Positions 20,769 through 29,583 of a stretch of 64,000 nt of DNA are shown here, one piece after another. The stretch is from Tetmemena sp. SeJ-2015 (lineage: Eukaryota > Ciliophora > Spirotrichea > Sporadotrichida > Oxytrichidae), in the NCBI GenBank assembly GCA_027382625.1, contig JAJKFJ010022341.1, positions 62,001 to 126,000 on the forward strand, read 5' to 3'. Within the stretch, counting starts at the first letter, position 1. The number at the start of each line of letters is the position of its first letter. Both the position numbers and the translations under genes were made by a program. The notes beneath the pieces were generated by a model, which was not told the DNA's origin, did not search any database, and saw only the letters and a list, made by a program, of their open reading frames with translations.

Positions 20769-21836
20769 ATGAAATTCATCCCACTTATTTTGACCATGTT
20801 GGTTACATTGTTTAGCAATCATGCTGCTAACGCCGACACGATTGATACGCTCGTCCTAAAGGAAATGCAACGACAGCAGATTCCCGGTGTCAGTATCGCT
20901 GTTGTTCATAAGGGAAAAATTATTAAAGAAGAAGGCTATGGTCTAGCGAATATTGAGCACCAAGTTAAAGTCAGCCCTCATACGATTTTTCAATCAGGTT
21001 CTGTCGGCAAGCAATTTACTGCAGCGCTCATTCTTCTATTAGCAAGGGATGGAAAACTCAATTTACATGACTCCATTGACAAATATCTAGATAATTTGCC
21101 CAGTGACTGGAAAACGATCACCATTCATCAGCTGCTAAGCCACACTTCGGGTTTAGATGATCCTTACCGTATATTGGATTTTAAAAAGAACTACAGCGAC
21201 CAAGCACTCATCGAACTCGAAACTACTGTTCCCATGCTGTTCAAACCAGGCGAAAAATGGCTGTACTCAAATATGGGCTATCACATGCTGGGCTTTATTG
21301 CGAATAAAGTCGGTGGGCAATTTTATGGCGATCAATTACGTCAACGCATCTTTGAGCCACTTGGCATGAAGACGCGTGTTATCGATGAACGTGAGATCAT
21401 TCATCACCGCGCTGCTGGTTATGATGTGGTTGATAAAGAATGGAAAAATCAAGCTTGGGTGTCACCTAGCTTAAATCGAACCGCAGATGGCAGTCTTTAC
21501 TTAACCGCGCATGATTTAGCTTTGTGGGATATCGCCTTATATCAAGATTTTCCGTTAACGTCGGCTGAAAAAAAGCTAAGCTGGACTCCTGCTCAACTGA
21601 ATAATGGCAAGTATTCTCAATATGGCTATGGATGGTTCTTGTCCGAGACCAATGGAAGGAGAAATATCGAACATGGTGGTGCGTGGCAGGGTTTCACAAC
21701 GCAAATAAGTCGATATGTCGATGACCAGTTGTGTGTCATTGTCTTGACGAACAGATCGCAAGCTAATCCTAAGCGAATCGCCGATCTCATCGCTGCTGAA
21801 GTTGTGCCTGCATTAAAGCAACATGTAAAACCCTAG
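20769..21836 (+). CDS. Serine hydrolase (class C beta-lactamase family)
   Basis: The 355-residue exported protein (signal peptide to about residue 22, NHAANA) has the three active-site motifs of the beta-lactamase/PBP-like esterase family: SxxK at 78-81 (SVGK), YxN at 166-168 (YSN) and a His-Gly motif HGGAWQGF near residue 297. Such proteins act as D-amino-acid peptidases, esterases or beta-lactamases; which one cannot be decided from sequence. AAAGGAAA before ATG 20769 is a good ribosome-binding site. A second, larger member of the family is at 60410-61885. Confidence 0.85.
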   Translation: MKFIPLILTMLVTLFSNHAANADTIDTLVLKEMQRQQIPGVSIAVVHKGKIIKEEGYGLANIEHQVKVSPHTIFQSGSVGKQFTAALILLLARDGKLNLHDSIDKYLDNLPSDWKTITIHQLLSHTSGLDDPYRILDFKKNYSDQALIELETTVPMLFKPGEKWLYSNMGYHMLGFIANKVGGQFYGDQLRQRIFEPLGMKTRVIDEREIIHHRAAGYDVVDKEWKNQAWVSPSLNRTADGSLYLTAHDLALWDIALYQDFPLTSAEKKLSWTPAQLNNGKYSQYGYGWFLSETNGRRNIEHGGAWQGFTTQISRYVDDQLCVIVLTNRSQANPKRIADLIAAEVVPALKQHVKP

Positions 21837-21954
21837 ATCAATCGAATTCAGCCATGTAGGGTGCGCAAGGTTTTTGTTCTCACACCAATCGGCGTAATGA
21901 ACAATGCAAAAAAAACTTATGCCCTCGATTTTTTCGAATCTATACAACCGTAAC

Positions 21955-21986
21955 GCATGGGCACGATGTTGCCGTCCCCACCCTAC
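21955..21986. repeat. Short GTGGGCAC-type dispersed repeat
   Basis: GCATGGGCACGATGTTGCC and GTCCCCACCCTAC form a degenerate copy of the unit at 16441-16475. A half copy, GTAGGGTGCGC, lies 100 bp upstream at 21856. Confidence 0.6.
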
Positions 21987-22057
21987 ACACTTATTTTTAC
22001 AATTCGATCTCGCTTACGCAGATAATGTGAGCTTCTTTGAACAAGCCCGCTGGTCGT

Positions 22058-23335
22058 ATGAATACTTCTAATCACGACACTACTTCGACCATAGACCAAC
22101 TATATCGACAATCATCGCGGCACATCTTTGCGACCTTGGTGCGTCTACTCGGTGACTTTGATTTGGCAGAAGAAGCACTACACGAGGCATTTCGTGCTGC
22201 GATGGAAAAATGGCCAATGCAGGGCATTCCGTCTAACCCGCATGCATGGCTAGTTTCTGCAGGACGCTTTAAAGCGATTGATGGCATACGTCGTAATCAG
22301 CGATTTACCGCTTGGGATGAAGCTGCGGAACAGGCAGAGAACATTGCAGACGAGACGCCGACTTGGGATGTGCTGCAAGAACAAATCTTGCTCGAAGACG
22401 ATAGGCTGCGCTTGGTGTTCACTTGTTGCCACCCTAGTCTGGCGTTTGATGCGCAAGTCGCGCTGACGCTGCGCGAAGTTTGCGGCTTAACCACCGAAGA
22501 AATTGCCAGTGCGTTCTTGCTGCCAGCGCCTACCTTGGCACAACGCATTGTGCGTGCCAAGAGCAAAATTCGCGATGCGCGGATTCCCTATCAAGTACCG
22601 GATGCAGCGGAGCTTCCTGCGCGCTTGAGCAGCGTCCTGCGCGTGATTTATTTGGTATTCAATGAAGGCTACTCTGCATCGAGTGGCGAGATGCTCACGC
22701 GTGGCGATTTATCGAATGAAGCGATTCGCTTGGCGCGTTTGCTACGTGAATTGCTAACTGACCAGGCTGAAATTATGGGTCTATTGGCGCTGATGTTGCT
22801 CCATGAATCGCGCCGCACTGCACGCGTCAATCTGCAGAATGATCTGGTTCCATTAGATGAACAAGATCGCCGTTTGTGGAACACCGAATTGATCGCCGAA
22901 GGATGTGCCTTGGCGGAACAAGCACTACGCACTCGGCAATTCGGCGCATACAGCCTGCAAGCTGCGATCGCAGCCGTGCATGCAGAAGCAGCAACAAGTG
23001 CTGACACTGATTGGCTGCAAATCGTCGGCTTATACGATGCCCTATTTCGCTTGGAACCCAGTTCCATTGTTGCACTCAATCGTGCGGTGGCGATTGCGAT
23101 GCGCGATGGACCAGCGGCAGGTCTGGCCTTGGTGAATGATCTTTTACAAGAAGAATCACTGCATAAATATCACTTAGCACACGCAGCACAAGCCGACATG
23201 TATCGCCGTTTGAATCGTTATCAGGAAGCCCAATTTGCTTACGAACAAGCTTTAGCTTTGACCAAACAAGGTGCTGAACGGCGGTTTTTACAAAAACGCA
23301 TTGAAGAAATGCGTGGCCTTTTAGCGAAGAACTAG
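22058..23335 (+). CDS. ECF42-type RNA polymerase sigma factor with C-terminal TPR/DUF6596 region
   Basis: From ATG 22058 the protein has 425 residues (TTG 22037 would add seven). Region 2 includes IFATLVRLLGDFDLAEEALHEAF and AWLVSAGRFKAIDGIRR. Region 4 reads LTLREVCGLTTEEIASAFLL and TLAQRIVRAKSKIRDARIPY. A long C-terminal extension of about 230 residues holds YLVFNEGYSASSG and helical repeats, the mark of the ECF42 group, which lacks a classical anti-sigma factor. ECF42 genes are known to sit with DGPF (YCII) genes, and one lies at 24707. It probably controls the downstream cluster. Confidence 0.88.
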   Translation: MNTSNHDTTSTIDQLYRQSSRHIFATLVRLLGDFDLAEEALHEAFRAAMEKWPMQGIPSNPHAWLVSAGRFKAIDGIRRNQRFTAWDEAAEQAENIADETPTWDVLQEQILLEDDRLRLVFTCCHPSLAFDAQVALTLREVCGLTTEEIASAFLLPAPTLAQRIVRAKSKIRDARIPYQVPDAAELPARLSSVLRVIYLVFNEGYSASSGEMLTRGDLSNEAIRLARLLRELLTDQAEIMGLLALMLLHESRRTARVNLQNDLVPLDEQDRRLWNTELIAEGCALAEQALRTRQFGAYSLQAAIAAVHAEAATSADTDWLQIVGLYDALFRLEPSSIVALNRAVAIAMRDGPAAGLALVNDLLQEESLHKYHLAHAAQADMYRRLNRYQEAQFAYEQALALTKQGAERRFLQKRIEEMRGLLAKN

Positions 23336-23417
23336 CGGTAACTTAGAGTGTAATCATGGAGAACTCAAAAACTTTACAACCCTTTGAGAAAATAATTCAA
23401 AATATTTTTTAAGCTGG

Positions 23418-23444
23418 TGTCGATTTAAGATTCTGTCATTCGAC
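23418..23444 (+). promoter_or_regulatory. Candidate ECF42-type promoter
   Basis: TGTCGA at 23418-23423 is followed after exactly 17 bases by CGAC at 23441-23444. As I recall, ECF42 promoters in Streptomyces have TGTCGA at -35 and CGA/TC at -10. The site is 80 bp past the sigma gene and 231 bp upstream of the SRPBCC gene, with an inverted-repeat element in between. Confidence 0.5.
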
Positions 23445-23466
23445 TAATAGTAGATTGGGAACAAAA

Positions 23467-23597
23467 TGTCAGAGACCCCTGCACAACTTACTGCGCGGCC
23501 GAATTTCGAATCTCCGGTGCTCGCTGTGCTCTAGCACAGGTCCGCCCCTCAATTCAAACTTCGACCGCTCGCGACAGTTGTGCAGAAGTCTCTGTCA
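23467..23597. mobile_element. Inverted-repeat element (MITE-like or IS5-type remnant)
   Basis: Ends match as 22-bp inverted repeats with three mismatches: TCAGAGACCCCTGCACAACT on the left and AGTTGTGCAGAAGTCTCTG on the right. The arms continue pairing inward (GCGGCCGAA with TTCGACCGC), so the whole 131 bp is an imperfect palindrome. The GAGAC...TGCACAACT ends recall IS5-family termini. It has no coding capacity and lies in the leader between the putative ECF42 promoter and its first gene. Confidence 0.6.
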
Positions 23598-23674
23598 TGC
23601 AAAGTACCGCTTACAAATAACAAGTATCACTTTAGTCCCCAACCCATTTACATCAATTAAAAGGAGATATCTCG

Positions 23675-24121
23675 ATGGCAACAGGCACCGTTCAACTTCA
23701 CCGCGTTCTCAAAGCTAACCCAGACAAGGTTTATCGTGCATTTTTAGACAAAGCTGCGATGGCTAAGTGGATCGCTCCGTATGGATTTACTTGCACTGTG
23801 CACCACATGGACGCCAAAGTCGGCGGCACTTTCCGCATGTCTTTCGAAAACTTTACGACTGGCCATTCGCATGCCTTTGGTGGCGAGTACTTGGAATTAA
23901 TCCCAGGTCAATTACTGCGCTATACGGACAAATTTGAAGACCCTAATCTGCCAGGCGAATTACTCGTGACGGTAGCACTCAAAGCAGTCGCCTGTGGTAC
24001 TGAATTAAATGTGAGCCAAACGGGAATTCCTGAAATGATTCCCGTCGAGATGTGTTACTTGGGATGGCAAGAATCTTTAGAACAATTGGCGAAGCTGGTT
24101 GAGCCAGAAATCGCTGGATAG
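23675..24121 (+). CDS. SRPBCC (AHSA1-like) protein
   Basis: The 148-residue protein starts behind AAAAGGAG. It carries the START/AHSA1 fold pattern: VLKANPDKVYRAFLDKAAMAKW, KVGGTFRMSF, HAFGGEYLELIPGQLLRYTD, ending GWQESLEQLAKLVEP. Members bind hydrophobic ligands or act as stress proteins; no catalytic residue can be assigned. It is the first gene after the ECF42 sigma gene and probably the first target of it. Confidence 0.85.
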   Translation: MATGTVQLHRVLKANPDKVYRAFLDKAAMAKWIAPYGFTCTVHHMDAKVGGTFRMSFENFTTGHSHAFGGEYLELIPGQLLRYTDKFEDPNLPGELLVTVALKAVACGTELNVSQTGIPEMIPVEMCYLGWQESLEQLAKLVEPEIAG

Positions 24122-24142
24122 GTATCAGATTTCAATTCATTT

Positions 24143-24245
24143 AGGGCTTACGCAAAATTGCGCTAGCTAGGTGCGTCACCGAAGACAGTACTTTTGTACG
24201 GCGAGGCGACAGTAACGACGCTAGCGTCTGTTTTGGGTAAGTCCT
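24143..24245. mobile_element. MITE-like palindromic element, copy 2
   Basis: It has the same ends (AGGGCTTACGCAAAA / TTTTGGGTAAGTCCT) and inner arms as the copy at 12047-12149 and differs at only about a dozen internal positions. It sits between the SRPBCC and VOC genes of the ECF42 locus. Confidence 0.75.
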
Positions 24246-24271
24246 TTCATTCCTCACTTTAAGGAAACGCT

Positions 24272-24677
24272 ATGCCAAAAATGATTTTTGTGAATCTGCC
24301 GGTCACCGACCTTGCTAATTCTATTCAGTTTTACACTGCTATCGGCGGGACTATGAATCCGCAGTTTTCAGACGACACAGCCGCATGCATGGTCTTGTCT
24401 GAAACCATCCACGTGATGCTGCTAACACATGCTAAATATAGTTCGTTTACGGCTAGGCCAATTGCCGATGCCCGCGCCACCAGTGCTGGCCTATTCGCAC
24501 TGACTTTCGATAGCCGGGACGAAGTCAATGCCATCTTAGATCGCGCCGTAGCGGCGGGTGGTCTTGCAGGATCCAAACCCCAACAGATCTCAGCTTTATG
24601 TTCCTGACCGCACGCCGAGCAGACCAGGGGGGTATTTGAATGTTTTGGATGGACCCTGCCGCCGTCAGCAATGCTTG
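24272..24677 (+). CDS. VOC family (glyoxalase-like) protein, frameshifted C-terminus
   Basis: The first 110 residues follow the VOC beta-alpha-beta-beta-beta module: IFVNLPVTDLANSIQFYTAIGG, AACMVLSETIHVMLLT, FALTFDSRDEVNAILDRAVAAGG. The frame then reaches a stop at 24607. Another frame ends FWMDPAAVSNA-stop at 24677, the expected family C-terminus, so several indels lie between about 24585 and 24640. The paralogue at 25135 is intact. VOC proteins bind a metal and small ligands; the ligand is unknown. It belongs to the ECF42 cluster. Confidence 0.7.
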
Positions 24678-24706
24678 AACATCCCCTTTGAACACGGAGC
24701 CCTACT

Positions 24707-25054
24707 ATGAAATATCTCTGTCTAGTGTATTTATCCGAAGAAAATTGGAATGCTTGTCCCGACACCACTTGTTTTACTTTTGCAGAGCAGTTGGCAAAAA
24801 GTGGACATATGATCGCCGCTGAGCCGCTGCATCCAATCCAAACGGCGACCACGGTACGTGTGCGCAATGGTCAAATGTCGATGACGGACGGACCATTCGC
24901 TGAAACCAAAGAACAATTGGCAGGATTCTATTTGATCGACGCCAAGGATCTCAATGAAGCGATTAGCTGGGCAGCGAAAATTCCACCGGCAAAGTTCGGT
25001 AGTATTGAAGTGCGACCAGTACGTGAGTTGGATTTAAGCGCGGGCACACCATAA
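24707..25054 (+). CDS. DGPF (YCII-related) domain protein
   Basis: The 115-residue protein has the DGPF signature at residues 61-64 in SMTDGPFAETKEQLAGFYLI, preceded by MKYLCLVYLSEENW and followed by DLNEAISWAAKIP and a VEVRP-type strand. DGPF proteins are the hallmark neighbours and reported targets of ECF42 sigma factors, which supports naming the sigma gene at 22058. The biochemical role of DGPF proteins is not settled. Confidence 0.92.
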   Translation: MKYLCLVYLSEENWNACPDTTCFTFAEQLAKSGHMIAAEPLHPIQTATTVRVRNGQMSMTDGPFAETKEQLAGFYLIDAKDLNEAISWAAKIPPAKFGSIEVRPVRELDLSAGTP

Positions 25055-25134
25055 AAGGCAGCTTAGTCAAGGCGACTAACAAGACAAAGAATCACCTCGC
25101 TTAACCACTGAACTTAAATGAATAAGGACGAATC

Positions 25135-25551
25135 ATGGCAAGGACGATCACCATTAGTTTACCCGTCAAGGATATCGATGTTTCCAAGGTATTTTATACA
25201 GAGCTCGGCTTCAAATTCAATCCACAATGTGGCGACGAGAGCGCAGCATTAATGGAGTGGAGCGAAACCATCAGCGTGATGTTACTCACGCATGAAAAAT
25301 GGAGTAGCTTCACAACACGCCCGATTCCACCAAGCACATCAAGTGAAGTTGCTTTGAATATCTCTTGCGAATCGCGCGACGAAGTCGATGCGATGAATCA
25401 GATCGCTCTGGACAAGGGCGGCACAGCCGACATCAATCCCATACAAGATCATGGCTTTATGTATGGGCGCGACTTCGCCGACCCTGATGGTCATATCTGG
25501 GGCGCGGTTTGGATGGATATGACGGCAATGCCATCACCGACATCAATCTGA
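25135..25551 (+). CDS. VOC family (glyoxalase-like) protein
   Basis: The 138-residue protein is intact: TISLPVKDIDVSKVFYTELGFKF, AALMEWSETISVMLLTHEKW, ALNISCESRDEVDAMNQIALDKGG and the C-terminal YGRDFADPDGHIWGAVWMD. It is a close paralogue of the broken gene at 24272 and shows what that gene's C-terminus should be. A conserved Glu in the last strand is replaced by Gly-Ala, so metal binding may be altered. It lies in the ECF42 cluster behind a weak AAGGA site. Confidence 0.88.
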   Translation: MARTITISLPVKDIDVSKVFYTELGFKFNPQCGDESAALMEWSETISVMLLTHEKWSSFTTRPIPPSTSSEVALNISCESRDEVDAMNQIALDKGGTADINPIQDHGFMYGRDFADPDGHIWGAVWMDMTAMPSPTSI

Positions 25552-25743
25552 GCAAATCCAATTCAAAGACAAACGCCACTATCCTCTCAAAAAATATTCC
25601 CCTTAGCAAAGGGAACTTGCTTTAGTTGTAATGTGTCGAAGCCTCTCGCACTGAGCACGTTTTTGCGATGGATATAGCGCTAACATTATGTTGCACCACC
25701 AATCGAAATCACGTTCGTTAATCACTATTAAAGGAGTGAAAAC

Positions 25744-26226
25744 ATGCAAACCCCAGAACCACAATCAGAACATCTTTGGCTACAACAACTCGTCGGCGAG
25801 TGGACATTTGAATCCGAATGTCTGATGGGGCCAGACCAACCGCCGATGATCACCAAAGGAAATGAGGCCGTTAGATCATTAGGTCAGTTATGGACGATTG
25901 GCGAGGGAACTAGCGACTCTCCAGATGGTGGGCCTTGGAATTCGATAATGACACTGGGATACGATCCAGAAACAAAACGCTTTGTCGGCACTTTTATCGC
26001 CTCTGTGATGACCCATCTCTGGCCTTATGTTGGCTCACTCGATGCATCTGGGAAAATTCTTACGCTAGACTCTGAAGGGCCAAGCTTTGCAGAAAATGGC
26101 ACGATGGCAAAGTATCAGGACATCATCGAATTCATCACGCCCGATCACCGCACACTCACTTCACGAGTACAAAGTGAAGATGGAACTTGGCAACAGTTTA
26201 TGTGCGCGCACTATCGTCGTAAATAA
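25744..26226 (+). CDS. DUF1579 family protein
   Basis: The 160-residue protein contains LVGEWTFESECLMGP at residues 15-29, LGQLWTIGEGTSD, and IMTLGYDPETKRFVGTFI, the repeated-strand pattern of DUF1579 (lipocalin-like barrel). TAAAGGAG precedes ATG 25744. It closes the run of small proteins behind the ECF42 sigma gene; DUF1579 genes are frequent there. No enzymatic role is known. Confidence 0.85.
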   Translation: MQTPEPQSEHLWLQQLVGEWTFESECLMGPDQPPMITKGNEAVRSLGQLWTIGEGTSDSPDGGPWNSIMTLGYDPETKRFVGTFIASVMTHLWPYVGSLDASGKILTLDSEGPSFAENGTMAKYQDIIEFITPDHRTLTSRVQSEDGTWQQFMCAHYRRK

Positions 26227-26297
26227 GAGGTGCGTGCAAGAAACTTTTAAGCGTTTTCCATCTCATTTTCTACTTCAATCACCGTGATGCTCAGCCT

Positions 26298-27158
26298 ATG
26301 AACACAGAACAACTTCAAATGTATTCTTATCCCTCTGCTATGGTTTTGTGGTTACGCCAACTGCAAATAATCATCGCGGTGATTTCATTCTTGTTCGCTC
26401 CACTTGCTCTCGCAGACGAACTCATTACACTCAAGACTCGACCGAACGTTTCCCAATCTCTATTACTTTGGGAACCTTACACCGCCAACCCTGAAACGGT
26501 CATGCTCTTAATCCCTGGTGGCTCCGGAAACATCGGACTGAACCTAAAAGATGGTCAAGCAAAAGCGGAAAGACCGCATCTATTTTTAGGTCAGCGGGAA
26601 GTTCTCTTACAAAAAAAAATGGCGGTGATTGTGATGAACGCGCCCTCCGACCAAGAAGACTTAACGCAGGATATCCGCATTTCGCCCAAGCACGTGGCTG
26701 ATATGGAAGTAGCTGTAAAAGAAATTCAACGCCGTTTTCCAAAATCACGTCTGGTGATCTTAGCGCATAGCCGAGGCACAATTTCTGCCGCTTATCTAGC
26801 TAAGAGTTTAGGCGATCAGGTCAGCGCCTTGGTACTTCTTTCTGGCTTATATCAAGCCTACCTCCCCGGACCAAACATGCCGTCAAGCGGCCCGGGTTTA
26901 TCGAAAATAGATTTGTCATCACTGAAAATTCCGATGCTGTTGGTCCATCATGCGAAGGACGCTTGTCCAGTATCACCTGTTTCCGACTTCTCGCCCATCA
27001 CAACTCCAAAAATTTTGGTGAATGGCGCGAAAAACAGCGAAGAGGTTCACCCATGTGGGCCAGGTTCCAACCACTGGTTTTCAGGCAAGGAAAATGCAGT
27101 TGCTCAAGAAATCATTCATTGGCTTGCAGGGGAATCTTGGAAACCTAGCTTACCGTGA
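26298..27158 (+). CDS. Exported alpha/beta hydrolase
   Basis: The 286-residue protein has a hydrophobic leader (IIIAVISFLFAPLALA) with cleavage near residue 40. The hydrolase core has VMLLIPGGSGNIG (oxyanion region), the nucleophile elbow LAHSRGTISAAY with Ser in H-S-R-G, and a late His in SNHWFSG. The elbow AHSRG departs from the common G-x-S-x-G. ATG 26298 was taken as start; ATG 26328 region is also possible. Substrate is unknown. It follows the ECF42 cluster by 71 bp and may or may not belong to it. Confidence 0.7.
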   Translation: MNTEQLQMYSYPSAMVLWLRQLQIIIAVISFLFAPLALADELITLKTRPNVSQSLLLWEPYTANPETVMLLIPGGSGNIGLNLKDGQAKAERPHLFLGQREVLLQKKMAVIVMNAPSDQEDLTQDIRISPKHVADMEVAVKEIQRRFPKSRLVILAHSRGTISAAYLAKSLGDQVSALVLLSGLYQAYLPGPNMPSSGPGLSKIDLSSLKIPMLLVHHAKDACPVSPVSDFSPITTPKILVNGAKNSEEVHPCGPGSNHWFSGKENAVAQEIIHWLAGESWKPSLP

Positions 27159-27365
27159 TTGATAGCTCTTTAGTTTGTGTGACTTAGTTTTCGTTAACTT
27201 GAGGCGTACCCATAAAACTGAGATTAGTGTCGCCGTTGTCGCTTCGTCACACAACCGCACTGTATTTGGAACCATGTTTAGCTAACGCAAATTTGCGTAG
27301 TTCATTTCACTTCAAGTACTTTTTTGTCGATAACTAAATCTTAAAATTGCTCGGCGGAGTCTATA

Positions 27366-28472
27366 ATGAAATTGCGATTAATCTTGTTGTTACCTATCGT
27401 TAGCACCAGTATTGCTGCTCCCGCGTCGCTTACCGATACAAATTGGCAAGTTCGCCCAGCATCATCGATGTCGATACCTCGCGCAGCACATCAAGGAAGT
27501 CTGCTGTCTTCAAATGAAGTTCTAATAACTGGTGGCTGCAGTGGTCCAAGCTGCTCACCGATAGAGCGCAGTGCGGAGATCATTGATGCCACAAGCGGCA
27601 AATCCACACAGGCTGGAAAGATGCAGGAAGCTCGGGTATCGCATATCGCGACACCGCTTGCAGATGGGCGCATTCTTGTTGCTGGCGGCTGGAATGGCAC
27701 GGCAACGACAGCCTCAGCAGAAATTTATGATCGAGAGAAAAATCGATTCCAATCCATAGGTGCAATGATGTCTGCACGCATGGATAGCACCGCCACTCCT
27801 CTAAAAGATGGTTCTATCTTGATCGTCGGTGGCGCAAAATCGACCAATCAAGCGATTGCACAAGCTGAAATATTTCGATTGCCAGCCGCACGCTTCCAAT
27901 CAGTGGCAAATTTGAATGAAGCGAGAGCACATCATGCAGCGGTAAGTTTACAAGATGGTCGCGTACTCATTGTTGGTGGATTAAAGGCAAAAAATCTAGC
28001 GACACGAACCGCTGAAATATTTGACCCTAGCACCGGGAGTTTTCAACCTACAGGATCGATGGCTCAAGCGCGTTGCAAACATAGTGCGGTACTTTTACGC
28101 GACGGTCGGGTGATGGTGATTGCCGGCTCGGCAGATTGCGATGAAAGACGTCGAATCGCTGAGACGGAGATATTTGATCCTAAAACAGGCAAGTTCGAAG
28201 CAGGTCCCAAACTGAATAACCCACGTTACAAGATTATTAGTGCCACTGCTGTACTGCGTGATGGAAGTGTCGTTGTCGCAGGCGATGCAGATGATGTCGA
28301 AGTTTGGAAGCCTGGACAAAGTAATTTTGCCAAAATTCAAGGTGGCATCGGCAAAAATCTTTCATTTAGCGTAGCCACCGCTCTCCCGAACGGGGAAGTG
28401 CTCGTTACCGGTGGCTATGATAACGATATTCAAATCAGCAGAAACACCTGGCGCATCAGCAGAAAAAACTGA
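27366..28472 (+). CDS. Kelch-repeat secreted protein
   Basis: The 368-residue protein has a signal peptide (LRLILLLPIVSTSIAAPA) and at least five Kelch blades marked by DGRILVAGGWNG, DGSILIVGGAKS, DGRVLIVGGLKA, DGRVMVIAGSAD and NGEVLVTGGYDN, each followed by an AEIFD/AEIYD strand. It should fold as a beta-propeller in the periplasm or outside the cell. Two cysteine pairs (GGCSGPSC, RC...DC) may be oxidised. No catalytic residues of galactose oxidase are evident. Role unknown. Confidence 0.85.
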   Translation: MKLRLILLLPIVSTSIAAPASLTDTNWQVRPASSMSIPRAAHQGSLLSSNEVLITGGCSGPSCSPIERSAEIIDATSGKSTQAGKMQEARVSHIATPLADGRILVAGGWNGTATTASAEIYDREKNRFQSIGAMMSARMDSTATPLKDGSILIVGGAKSTNQAIAQAEIFRLPAARFQSVANLNEARAHHAAVSLQDGRVLIVGGLKAKNLATRTAEIFDPSTGSFQPTGSMAQARCKHSAVLLRDGRVMVIAGSADCDERRRIAETEIFDPKTGKFEAGPKLNNPRYKIISATAVLRDGSVVVAGDADDVEVWKPGQSNFAKIQGGIGKNLSFSVATALPNGEVLVTGGYDNDIQISRNTWRISRKN

Positions 28473-28530
28473 TGTTGGTTAGCACAAATGAGATCGACTT
28501 TAATCAGTGCCAAAATGGGCATATTCCGCT

Positions 28531-29418
28531 CTACAAAGCACACTCGGGCTTACTTTGTCTGAGTTCATGCTGCAAGAATCGTTCGATCAAATCAAAATGC
28601 TTAAGCGGTGCGCTGTGATTACCATCAATGGCACTATGTTGCACTGGATAGGGAAATTTTTTCGCTTGGAGGCGTTGTGCAATCATGTCGGACATTTCTG
28701 TCGACGGCCACATTTCATCTTTTTTTGCGGATAGAAGCATCACTGGACCATTAATATTCTCCACTGCGATCGCTGCTTTATCCATGGCAAGCTGATCTTC
28801 CATCATGGTAGAAAATGCTGCACGAAGATCTCGTCTTAGCAATGCCGGATAAGTCGCTTCCGTGACCGGCACGAATGGAAGCAATTTACCGTGATGGCTC
28901 CACGCTGGCGTATCCATGGTCATCGTCAAAGCCGGAAACACCGAACTACCTGCAACAATGCCTACCACCGCATCATATTCTTTGTATAAACTTCCTAATA
29001 GCAAAGCAAGTTCGCCACCACGCGAGCCCCCCATCACAATAATACATTCTGCGTTGACGCCAGGTGTTTGCGCCGCTTGCATAACCGCTGCATGTATTCC
29101 CTCAATCGCAATACGATCAAGTTTGGCTGGACTTTCTTTGCTACCAAAATATCCCAATGCGAATACAGCGTAACCTTGCTCTAAAAAACGATCACGTTGC
29201 AGCTTCCAAAACTGGCTCGCCCAAGGATTGCCTCCCTCTGACCCACCTAATCCAACAATCATGGGCTGCTTTTTGCCTGTCCCCATGAATAATTGCTGGC
29301 TGACTTGACCATGCCTATCGGGAAAGCTTGATAGTTTATCTTGTGCCGATATCTGATTTTGCGCGCTAACGATCAACAAAATAAGGATCAACTTCAAATG
29401 TCGAATTAAATATTTCAT
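28531..29418 (-). CDS. BAAT/acyl-CoA thioester hydrolase-like alpha/beta hydrolase
   Basis: The 295-residue exported protein (leader to about residue 25) reads PMIVGLGGSEGGNPW, a Gly-rich oxyanion loop, the nucleophile elbow VMGGSRGGELALLLGS with Ser in G-S-R-G, an acid in LLSAKKDEMWPS and His in DGNHSAPLKHFD. This set matches the C-terminal domain of bile acid-CoA:amino acid N-acyltransferase/acyl-CoA thioester hydrolases. It runs convergently with the Kelch gene, 59 bp apart. Its 5' side abuts the distorted tract at 29435-29583. Confidence 0.8.
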   Translation of the reverse strand: MKYLIRHLKLILILLIVSAQNQISAQDKLSSFPDRHGQVSQQLFMGTGKKQPMIVGLGGSEGGNPWASQFWKLQRDRFLEQGYAVFALGYFGSKESPAKLDRIAIEGIHAAVMQAAQTPGVNAECIIVMGGSRGGELALLLGSLYKEYDAVVGIVAGSSVFPALTMTMDTPAWSHHGKLLPFVPVTEATYPALLRRDLRAAFSTMMEDQLAMDKAAIAVENINGPVMLLSAKKDEMWPSTEMSDMIAQRLQAKKFPYPVQHSAIDGNHSAPLKHFDLIERFLQHELRQSKPECAL

Positions 29419-29434
29419 TTTTTATCTCTGCCCA

Positions 29435-29583
29435 AAACTTTAAACGGCCCCTTTCCCCAAATTTAAAAAACCTTTTTAAAAAAATTTATTTCTTTTTAAC
29501 GCCAACCAAAAACCCCAAGAAAGCCTCCCAAACCTTTTCCCAAACCCCCCTTTGGAAAAGGAAAACAAAACAAATCAAAAACA
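29435..29583. other. Homopolymer-distorted tract
   Basis: These bases consist almost wholly of runs such as CCCC, AAAAAA, TTTTT and CCCCCC, unlike anything around them. Read on the minus strand they retain hints of the second half of a 2TM domain (for example a WGF-WLAL-like stretch) that would belong to the HTH gene at 29584. I read it as badly called sequence, not a natural spacer. Confidence 0.55.
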
